A stretch of DNA of 5,134 nucleotides from Bacteroidota bacterium (GTDB lineage: Bacteria > Bacteroidota > Bacteroidia > Bacteroidales > Paludibacteraceae). The position numbers and the translations under genes are program-made. The notes under the pieces are model-generated. The model ran no database searches. It was not told the DNA's origin and saw only the letters and a program-made list of their open reading frames with translations. Location: the NCBI GenBank assembly GCA_021804525.1, contig JAJZHJ010000138.1:1-5134 (forward strand), written 5' to 3'. Numbering within the stretch: position 1 is the stretch's first letter; each line of letters begins with the position of its first letter. Of this stretch, positions 1 through 5,134 are shown piece by piece.

Positions 1-669
1 CGGCCACGTACCGTCACCAACAGGCATTGGTTCACTGGGGTCAGGTAACCAACCAAAATTGGGATCGCCTGGATTATTATCATATTGTCCTTGTGTTCCA
101 GTATTATTTCCGCTTGTATTTGAATTGCCTTGTCCGTTTACAGCCGTTACTAAGTTGCTTTGAGGAAACCCAACTGCAAACAAGGCAAATCCACCGGCTG
201 AAGAGACGCTGCCACCGGCTGAAGAACCACCTCCCGAACTGCCGCCACTGCTACTCACACTGCCACTGCTGCCGAGTGCAACATTGCTTGCAAACTGAAA
301 GGATAATCCAGAAGATGCTTGCGGGGAAGGCGTAGAGGAACCACCCGACATGGATGAGCCTGAGGATGGTGAAAAATTCCACATGGAAGATGAATTGCCT
401 CCTCCGTTGTTAGTTACAGCAGGGTGGTGCGTGGTGACGATGCCTGTGTTTTGATTAAATTCGTTGTAATGATACAATTGACCTGCTTCTCCACCCTGAA
501 TTGTAATGGGGGTTGGTGTGCTCGATCCTCCCATGAAAAGACTTTTCAAAAAACGAATAAAAGGAGAAGGAGATTGATCGCCTTTATATATCACAGAATA
601 GCCATTCATACTGCTTAGTAGAAACAACAGCAGAATAAAACAGAATCGATATTTAAGAAGCAACTTCAT
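1..669 (-). CDS. Secreted Ser/Gly/Asn-rich protein of unknown function, 3' end cut off by the window edge
   Basis: An uninterrupted frame runs from the ATG at 669-667 to the window edge: 223 codons with no stop, so the C-terminus is missing. An in-frame TAA at 714-712 lies upstream with no other ATG between, which fixes the start. Residues 1-25 look like a Sec signal peptide: K2, K6 and R8, then a hydrophobic core FILLLFLL at about 11-18. No lipobox cysteine follows. Residues 30-85 are mixed. Residues about 88-160 are low-complexity Ser/Gly (for example SSSGGSSGGGSSAGG), with a 7-residue duplication around SSAGG. Residues 161-178 are moderately hydrophobic (FALFAVGFP), then Asn/Gly-rich to 200. 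The visible end is Pro-rich and stops at PMPVGDGTWP (214-223). I do not recognise a catalytic domain. An exported surface or anchored protein is inferred. It is divergent from the lipoprotein gene and has a good promoter at 841-810. Confidence 0.8.
   Translation of the reverse strand, partial: MKLLLKYRFCFILLLFLLSSMNGYSVIYKGDQSPSPFIRFLKSLFMGGSSTPTPITIQGGEAGQLYHYNEFNQNTGIVTTHHPAVTNNGGGNSSSMWNFSPSSGSSMSGGSSTPSPQASSGLSFQFASNVALGSSGSVSSSGGSSGGGSSAGGSVSSAGGFALFAVGFPQSNLVTAVNGQGNSNTSGNNTGTQGQYDNNPGDPNFGWLPDPSEPMPVGDGTWP
191..225 (-). repeat. Short in-frame tandem duplication, 21-base period
   Basis: The 14-base word ccaccggctgaaga occurs at 191-204 and again, identical, at 212-225. The offset is 21 bases, or 7 codons. 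Read on the minus strand it encodes SSAGG twice within the Ser/Gly-rich part of the secreted protein. The repeat keeps the frame, as expected from replication slippage in low-complexity coding DNA. Confidence 0.7.
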
Positions 670-809
670 TAATGTTACAAGAAACAATTTTGTCTTGTGT
701 AAAATGTCTGATTAGTAGTAATTTGTCGTAATATGCATAGTCACAAAGGTTCTTGCTATTGGAGTAACTTTATGCTGTGCTAATATACAACTAAACTCTA
801 AATAATTCA

Positions 810-841
810 CAAAGGTAATCCTTTTATGAGGAAGTTTCAAA
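810..841 (-). promoter_or_regulatory. Bacteroidota-type promoter for the secreted-protein gene
   Basis: On the minus strand TTTG (841-838) is followed after 20 bases by TACCTTTG (817-810). This matches the Bacteroidota primary sigma factor pattern, TTTG then TAnnTTTG. Transcription should start near 804, giving a leader of about 135 nt before the ATG at 669, which is long for a simple gene. The call rests on pattern and position only. Confidence 0.6.
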
Positions 842-940
842 TGTAAAAATGTTTTTGACTTCTTTATGTCAATCAAATAAAGAAAAAAATCAGTCTCAGT
901 ATTTTATTCAAAAACAGTTTCAAACGAATCATGCAGCTTG

Positions 941-971
941 TTGGAAAAGTCGTAAATATACAATAGCTTTG
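941..971 (+). promoter_or_regulatory. Bacteroidota-type promoter for the lipoprotein gene
   Basis: TAGCTTTG at 964-971 matches the TAnnTTTG -7 element. It is preceded after 19 bases by TTGG at 941-944 (or after 20 bases by GTTG at 940-943), an approximate -33 element. Transcription should start near 977, leaving a leader of about 50 nt to the ATG at 1028 or about 70 nt to the one at 1046. Confidence 0.55.
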
Positions 972-1027
972 CACAGAAATAGAGAAACGGCACACCATCT
1001 AAACCTGAGTTCTAAAATCAATTCACC

Positions 1028-1900
1028 ATGCTATCAAGACAACCCATGCTGAAAGGAGTGATCCTCATCGTAGGATTATTATTGATAAGTTGCGGAAATT
1101 CCGATCAACAAAAGGCACAGAACTATCTCAACAAAGCACAACTGTTTTATAATCAAAGTCATTATAATCAAGCTAAACTTGCTTTAGACAGCATTAGTAT
1201 CCTTTTCCCACAGTTAATTCCTATGCGTCAAAAGGCGGATACGTTGATGTACCGAATTGAACTGCAAGAGGCTATACGAAATTTGCATTATGCTGACAGC
1301 GTTTTGGTGGTGAAGCAGCACATTGTCGATTCATTGGCGCATCCATTTTCCTACACCAAAGACACGAAATACGATGAGATTGGGCAGTACACGTATAAGG
1401 CTCAGCAAACCACAGCCGATGCCACACGCACCTTTCTGAAACCTACCATTGATGAAAACGGAGTGCTAACGATCATGAGCATCTATTGCGGTGCTCCAGT
1501 CGGCCATACCACGGTGAAAGCTTCCACTAACGGTGTGTTTGCCGAAACGCTCCCTGCTGCAAAAGGTGACTGTTTCAGCTATTCAAATCTGGGAAAAACA
1601 TGGGAAAATGTGAATTTTACAGGGAAAGCCATCAACGGATTAGTGACTTTTATTGGCAACAATGTGAAATTACCTATCACCATTTCATTGGAAGGTGGAA
1701 AACGAACGGTAACTTATCTGATGCAACTTAAAGATAAAGAGGCTATTGAGCATTCATATTATTTATCGGAAGCACTAAAAGAAGTGCGACAATTAAAGTT
1801 GAGTTCGTTGCAAGCAAAACAAACCATCATTATTACAAGCGGACATCTTCATTTGGATATTAACACGGAACTTCACACGAACAGTCCCGAACAACGCTAA
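1028..1900 (+). CDS. Lipoprotein with TPR-like N-terminal region, function unknown
   Basis: This is a complete 290-residue protein. The N-terminus has R4 and K9, a hydrophobic core (10-18), and a lipobox L19-I20-S21-C22 followed by GNSD. It is therefore probably lipidated at C22 and held in the envelope. A second ATG at 1046 (M7) would still leave a working signal peptide, and no Shine-Dalgarno sequence decides between them. Residues about 30-61 read as a single TPR-like helical hairpin (A30, Y33, A37, Y41, Y46, A49, L53, P61), followed by a helical stretch to about 100. Residues about 105-240 look beta-rich, with Asp-Glu-Asn-Gly and Gly-Gly turns, and may form a separate domain. Residues 240-265 are helical. 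The whole resembles uncharacterised lipoproteins I recall from Bacteroidota, but I cannot name a family. It has its own upstream promoter and converges with the MFS gene, with 27 bases between stop codons. A scaffold or protein-interaction role is only a guess. Confidence 0.88.
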   Translation: MLSRQPMLKGVILIVGLLLISCGNSDQQKAQNYLNKAQLFYNQSHYNQAKLALDSISILFPQLIPMRQKADTLMYRIELQEAIRNLHYADSVLVVKQHIVDSLAHPFSYTKDTKYDEIGQYTYKAQQTTADATRTFLKPTIDENGVLTIMSIYCGAPVGHTTVKASTNGVFAETLPAAKGDCFSYSNLGKTWENVNFTGKAINGLVTFIGNNVKLPITISLEGGKRTVTYLMQLKDKEAIEHSYYLSEALKEVRQLKLSSLQAKQTIIITSGHLHLDINTELHTNSPEQR

Positions 1901-1927
1901 TATTGACAGATGCACGTAACGATTGCA

Positions 1928-3157
1928 TTACTTTCCGTCGTAGTTAAATTTATTGACATGATAGAGAGAAGGGAACATTTTTATCCATGCAACCACCACT
2001 GCGATAGTGCCAATGCCTCCCAAAACGGCTGCCGGCATTGCTCCAAACCATGATGCGGTAATCCCCGATTCGAACTCTCCAAGTTGGTTAGATGTGCCAA
2101 TAAAGAGTTGGGTTATAGAATTTACTCGTCCTCTCATGGCATCAGGTGTGCCAAGCTGCACAAGTGTTGATCGTATGACAACGCTAATCACATCGGAGGC
2201 TCCAAGTATGATTAATGCAACAAATGATACGATGAAAGAAGTTGAAACAGCGAAAATAAGCGTACTAATACCAAAAACGAGAACAGCGATAAACATGGAT
2301 CGTCCCACTGCATGATTTATCGGACGTCTTGCAAGATACAAAGACACAATCATTGCTCCTATAGCTGGAGCTGATCTCAGCATTCCAAGTCCAAATGAGC
2401 CGATTTTGAGAATTGAAGCAGCATATATAGGGAGTAGGGCTGTTGCGCCGCCAAACAATACGGCAAAGAGATCAAGGGAAATAGCTCCCAGTATTATAGA
2501 TCTTGCCTTAATGAAAGATATTCCCATAAGAAGTGACTTTGTTGTTATGGATTCCCGCTGTTCTTTTTTATGTGTTACCTTGATGAACAAAATAAGAATG
2601 GTTGAAACGAAGGCGAATGATCCGGAAATTGCATACACAACTACAGGACTAAGTAAATAGAGAATGCCTCCTAAAGCTGGGCCAACAATAGTTGCCACTT
2701 GAGTCAGTGATGAAACACCTGCGGTAGCTTGAACAAATGCCTCTTTCGATACAATGTTAGGCAAGAGAGATCGAATGGCAGGGCCTTGAAACGCGTTTGC
2801 AGTTCCAAGCAAAAAGACAATGCTTAAAATCCATTCTTTACTGATCCAGCCCATACCACTGCTGACAGCCAAAAAGACAAATACTAATGTCAAAAGTGCT
2901 TGACTAAAACAGACAATGAATTTGCGGTTGAAACGATCGGCCACCATCCCCACGATCAGTGTAAACAATAACATGGGTATAAATTGAAATAATCCAACAA
3001 GCCCTAAGTCAAACGCTGAATGCGTAAGAGAATACATCTGCCAGCCAATGGCTACAGCGGTCATCTGAAAAACAAACGTACTGAAAACCCGAACTATAAG
3101 AAAAATGGTGAGCGATTTGTTTCTGGAAAACACAGATAATTTAAGCGATTGCATCAT
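1928..3157 (-). CDS. MFS transporter, EntS-like (MFS_3) efflux family
   Basis: This 409-residue inner-membrane protein has about twelve hydrophobic segments (roughly 17-40, 50-72, 80-100, 107-123, 145-168, 170-193, 222-248, 255-275, 286-304, 305-328, 345-370 and 375-394). A hydrophilic Lys/Glu-rich loop at about 194-206 separates the two halves. The major facilitator signature between segments 2 and 3 is present as GMVADRFNRK (70-79). Three regions fit the family of the enterobactin exporter EntS: VAIGWQMYSLT (35-45), the GPALGG patch (159-164), and the TPDAMRGRVNS stretch (337-347) with its downstream GEFESG (360-365). Length is normal for that family. The substrate is unknown; no siderophore genes are visible, so enterobactin export should not be assumed. 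The gene starts 14 bases after the folD stop and is probably in its operon. The start is MM; either ATG (3157 or 3154) is possible. Hand-counted lines suggest lower GC than folD and panB. Confidence 0.9.
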   Translation of the reverse strand: MMQSLKLSVFSRNKSLTIFLIVRVFSTFVFQMTAVAIGWQMYSLTHSAFDLGLVGLFQFIPMLLFTLIVGMVADRFNRKFIVCFSQALLTLVFVFLAVSSGMGWISKEWILSIVFLLGTANAFQGPAIRSLLPNIVSKEAFVQATAGVSSLTQVATIVGPALGGILYLLSPVVVYAISGSFAFVSTILILFIKVTHKKEQRESITTKSLLMGISFIKARSIILGAISLDLFAVLFGGATALLPIYAASILKIGSFGLGMLRSAPAIGAMIVSLYLARRPINHAVGRSMFIAVLVFGISTLIFAVSTSFIVSFVALIILGASDVISVVIRSTLVQLGTPDAMRGRVNSITQLFIGTSNQLGEFESGITASWFGAMPAAVLGGIGTIAVVVAWIKMFPSLYHVNKFNYDGK

Positions 3158-3171
3158 GCATCAACATTGAA

Positions 3172-4050
3172 TCAATGACGATTCATCTTAGCAGCCAATA
3201 ACGTGTTTTTCAACAATTCAACCCGTGTCATTGGTCCGACACCACCCGGCACAGGGGTAATGAAAGAACATTTCGGGGCCACTTCGTCAAACTTAACATC
3301 GCCGGTAAGTTTCCATCCGCTTTTTGTTAGTGTGGAAGGAACGCGGGTTGTCCCCACGTCAATGACTACTGCGCCGGCTTTCACCATGTCAGCTTTTACA
3401 AATTCAGGTTGGCCGATAGCGGCAATAAGAATATCGGCCTGACGGCATATTTCGGCAATGTTCTTTGATCGGCTGTGGCATACGGTCACGGTAGCATCGC
3501 CCGGATAGTTTTTTTGCATCATCAATCCTGCAACCGGTTTCCCGACAATGTTGCTGCGCCCGATGACGACGCAATGTTTGCCGCTTGTTTCAATCTTATA
3601 GCGTTTCAGTAATTCCAAAATTCCGGCAGGTGTTGCCGAAACCAGCGAAGGGAGTCCAATTAAGGTGCGTCCCATGTTAATCGGATGGAATCCATCCACG
3701 TCTTTATTCGGGTCTATGGCTTCGATGATTCTTTGTTCGTCAATATGCTTAGGCAAAGGAAGCTGCACAATAAAACCGGTAACCGAAGCATCTCGATTTA
3801 GCCGATCGATGGTACCTAACAGTTCTTCTTCCGTCACATTGTCTTCATAACGAATTAATGACGATTGGAACCCCACCTCCTGGCAATCGGTTATTTTACT
3901 TGCCACATAGGTTTCGCTACCACCATCGTGGCCCACTAAAATGGCGACTAAGTGAGGCGCCGTTTCGCCATTTGCTTTCATGGCAAGCACTTCCTGTGCA
4001 ATTTCTTGTTTGATTTGCGCTGAAATCAATTTTCCATCAATAAGCTGCAT
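3172..4050 (-). CDS. folD: Bifunctional methylenetetrahydrofolate dehydrogenase / methenyltetrahydrofolate cyclohydrolase
   Basis: FolD is a cytoplasmic enzyme. It oxidises 5,10-methylene-tetrahydrofolate to the methenyl form with NADP+ and hydrolyses that to 10-formyl-tetrahydrofolate, supplying C1 units for purines and initiator formyl-Met-tRNA. The 292 residues match the usual length. The catalytic Y48-VAS-K52 motif is intact, followed by QLPLP (96-100), the KDVDGFHP folate-site signature (116-123), the nucleotide-binding loop GRSNIVGKP (164-172), and the C-terminal signature [10 protein letters not shown] (266-275). TPAG at 140-143 follows Ala rather than the Cys seen in many relatives; this residue is not catalytic. 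The ATG at 4050 gives the expected MQLIDGK N-terminus. No TAnnTTTG box lies between the panB terminator and this start, so the promoter is weak, unusual, or replaced by readthrough. The MFS gene follows after 14 bases. Confidence 0.97.
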   Translation of the reverse strand: MQLIDGKLISAQIKQEIAQEVLAMKANGETAPHLVAILVGHDGGSETYVASKITDCQEVGFQSSLIRYEDNVTEEELLGTIDRLNRDASVTGFIVQLPLPKHIDEQRIIEAIDPNKDVDGFHPINMGRTLIGLPSLVSATPAGILELLKRYKIETSGKHCVVIGRSNIVGKPVAGLMMQKNYPGDATVTVCHSRSKNIAEICRQADILIAAIGQPEFVKADMVKAGAVVIDVGTTRVPSTLTKSGWKLTGDVKFDEVAPKCSFITPVPGGVGPMTRVELLKNTLLAAKMNRH

Positions 4051-4080
4051 AATGATATGAGGATTTAATTAAACATTCAG

Positions 4081-4122
4081 AAAACAAAAAAGACCGATTG
4101 AATTCAGATTCGAAGCGGTCTT
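4081..4122 (-). terminator. Rho-independent terminator after panB
   Basis: On the minus strand AAGACCG (4122-4116) pairs with CGGTCTT (4096-4090). The stem is extended inside by a bulged TTCGAA/TTGAA helix closing a 6-base loop. A T-rich tract, TTTTGTTTT, follows immediately (4089-4081). It begins 27 bases past the panB stop. The same hairpin read on the plus strand has no T-run, so it acts in one direction and separates panB from folD. Confidence 0.85.
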
Positions 4123-4149
4123 GTAAAAGTAACACAAGCAAACAATCGA

Positions 4150-4971
4150 TTAGTATTGTTCTTTTGAGTTTGGAAAATCGCCCGATTTCACATCGTTTGA
4201 GTAATGCTGCACTGCGTCAAACATAATGGTGTGCAAATCGGCATAGCGTCGTAAAAAACGGGGTGAAAAACCGTTGGTCATTCCCAACATATCGTGAATA
4301 ACCAGCACTTGTCCATCCACCTGACTGCCTGCACCAATGCCGATGATGGGAATCTTAAGTTCCGAAGCCACTTGCGCTGCGAGGGTTGCCGGAATCTTTT
4401 CCAACACAATGGCTGAGCAACCCACCTCTTCGAGCAGGTGTGCATCGGATACCAAACGTTTTGCTTCTTGCTCTTCCCTTGCACGAACAGTGTATGTGCC
4501 AAACTTATTGATAGATTGAGGGGTTAATCCCAAATGTCCCATGATGGGTATGCCGGCAGAAAGAATTCGTTTCACGGAATCTAAAATCTCTTCGCCACCT
4601 TCCAGTTTCAAACAATCGGCGCCGGTTTCTTTCATAATGCGAATGGCTGATGCCAAGGCAAGTGTAGAGTTTCCCTGATAAGAACCAAAAGGCATGTCCA
4701 CTGCAACCAAGGCTCTTTCCACAGCTTTCATTACCGAACGCCCATGATAGATCATTTCGTCGAGTGTCATAGGCAACGTAGTAATGTTGCCTGCAATCAC
4801 GTTCGAAGCCGAATCACCCACTAAAATCACGTCAATTCCGGCTTGATCAACGATCTTGGCCATGGTGTAATCGTACGCCGTCAACATGGAAATTTTTTCC
4901 CCACGCTCTTTCATCTCAAAAAGACGATGTGTAGTCACTTTTCGAATCGGTTCCGCAACATGTACAGACAT
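4150..4971 (-). CDS. panB: 3-methyl-2-oxobutanoate hydroxymethyltransferase
   Basis: PanB transfers a hydroxymethyl group from 5,10-methylene-tetrahydrofolate to 3-methyl-2-oxobutanoate, making ketopantoate, the first committed step of pantothenate and CoA synthesis. It is a cytoplasmic TIM-barrel enzyme. The 273 residues compare with 264 in E. coli. Active-site segments are all present: TAYDYTMA (31-38), VGDS with metal ligand D53, VDMPFGSY with D92, KLEGG with K122 and E124, GHLGLTPQ (145-152), LEKIP with the presumed base E191, and IGIGAG (210-215). The correspondence with E. coli D45, D84, K112, E114 and E181 is by recalled alignment. The ATG at 4971 gives a normal N-terminus and lies about 20 nt after the predicted transcription start, with an AT-only stretch and no Shine-Dalgarno sequence before it. 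It has its own promoter and terminator, so it is probably monocistronic. No panC or panD is visible. Confidence 0.97.
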   Translation of the reverse strand: MSVHVAEPIRKVTTHRLFEMKERGEKISMLTAYDYTMAKIVDQAGIDVILVGDSASNVIAGNITTLPMTLDEMIYHGRSVMKAVERALVAVDMPFGSYQGNSTLALASAIRIMKETGADCLKLEGGEEILDSVKRILSAGIPIMGHLGLTPQSINKFGTYTVRAREEQEAKRLVSDAHLLEEVGCSAIVLEKIPATLAAQVASELKIPIIGIGAGSQVDGQVLVIHDMLGMTNGFSPRFLRRYADLHTIMFDAVQHYSNDVKSGDFPNSKEQY

Positions 4972-4996
4972 AAAAAATAAGTATTATAATGAGCTG

Positions 4997-5027
4997 CAAA
5001 GGTACAACAGAAAGTAAGATTGTCGAA
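4997..5027 (-). promoter_or_regulatory. Bacteroidota-type promoter for panB
   Basis: On the minus strand TACCTTTG (5004-4997) is a full match to TAnnTTTG. It is preceded after 19 bases by TTCG (5027-5024), one mismatch from TTTG. Transcription would start near 4990, leaving a leader of only about 20 nt to the panB ATG. This makes a riboswitch or other leader control unlikely. Confidence 0.65.
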
Positions 5028-5134
5028 TGAAATCTCAGCAATTTTCATTGAAATATATTCCAAAAAGATAAATTCTCATGGAACAAGCCCTGGCAATTTA
5101 TGAAGTAAGAAATTGATTGTTAGTTGCTATTGTT
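5028..5134. other. Intergenic right end, no gene seen
   Basis: Minus-strand reading from the window edge meets stop codons within about 12 codons in all three frames. On the plus strand the only ATG with a sensible position (5079) meets TGA after 12 codons. I see no hairpin, repeat or RNA gene here. Confidence 0.5.

Larger units (their letters stand above)
670..1027. other. Divergent intergenic region, 358 bases
   Basis: This AT-rich region lies between the start codons of the secreted protein (minus) and the lipoprotein (plus). It holds a promoter in each direction (841-810 minus; 941-971 plus). The 10-base word tcacaaaggt occurs twice, at 741-750 and 807-816; the second copy overlaps the minus-strand -7 box. 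I see no RNA gene, strong hairpin or convincing small ORF. Confidence 0.6.

Noticed and set aside
27..618. Plus-strand ORFs at 27-335 and 424-618
   Set aside because: Both lie antisense to the secreted-protein gene. Their His/Cys/Arg-rich translations are what the opposite strand of Ser/Gly codons yields.
744..751. Second possible minus-strand -7 box, AACCTTTG
   Set aside because: The first base breaks the TAnnTTTG pattern and no TTTG-like element lies at 19-20 bases upstream, unlike the site at 841-810.
849..1052. 67-codon plus-strand ORF before the lipoprotein gene
   Set aside because: It overlaps the lipoprotein start and contains that gene's predicted promoter (941-971). The translation has no recognisable pattern and looks like chance in AT-rich intergenic DNA.
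1910..1928. Small inverted repeat ATGCA...TGCAT between the convergent lipoprotein and MFS genes
   Set aside because: The stem is only five pairs and AT-rich, with no T-run on either side, so it is not a convincing terminator.
4218..4225. TATGTTTG on the minus strand inside the end of panB, a possible folD promoter
   Set aside because: It fits the -7 pattern but has no -33 element at the right spacing. It lies in coding sequence, where such an 8-mer easily occurs by chance, and the panB terminator is downstream of it.
1..5134. Search for CRISPR arrays, insertion sequence ends, tRNA or rRNA genes, riboswitches and defence genes
   Set aside because: No spaced repeats, transposase motifs, tRNA cloverleaf or structured leader were found by eye. 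The genes present are two metabolic enzymes, a transporter and two envelope proteins.

Overview
The window looks like an ordinary stretch of a Bacteroidota (Bacteroidetes) chromosome. Three things point there. Three intergenic sites match the Bacteroidota -33/-7 promoter pattern (TTTG-like, 19-20 bases, TAnnTTTG). The start codons have AT-rich leaders with no clear Shine-Dalgarno sequence. One gene encodes a short-signal lipoprotein of unknown function in the style of that phylum. The species cannot be named from the sequence.

Layout. Bases 1-669 (minus) hold the first 223 codons of a secreted protein rich in Ser, Gly and Asn. It runs off the left edge with no stop codon. Bases 670-1027 are a 358-base divergent intergenic region with one good promoter for each flanking gene. 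Bases 1028-1900 (plus) encode a 290-residue lipoprotein with a TPR-like N-terminal part and an uncharacterised remainder. It converges, with a 27-base gap, on a minus-strand block: panB (4971-4150), a hairpin terminator, then folD (4050-3172), then 14 bases later an MFS transporter gene (3157-1928). The right end (5028-5134) shows no gene.

How the genes work together. PanB (ketopantoate hydroxymethyltransferase) consumes 5,10-methylene-tetrahydrofolate in the first committed step of pantothenate/CoA synthesis. FolD interconverts the same cofactor with methenyl- and formyl-tetrahydrofolate. The two neighbours therefore draw on one C1 pool, although a strong terminator separates them. folD and the EntS-like MFS gene are probably co-transcribed. 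The transporter's substrate cannot be read from the sequence.

I see no CRISPR array, insertion sequence, tRNA, rRNA or defence system. The most interesting items are the open-ended secreted protein, which ends at a possible C-terminal sorting/anchor motif, and the uncharacterised lipoprotein transcribed divergently from it.
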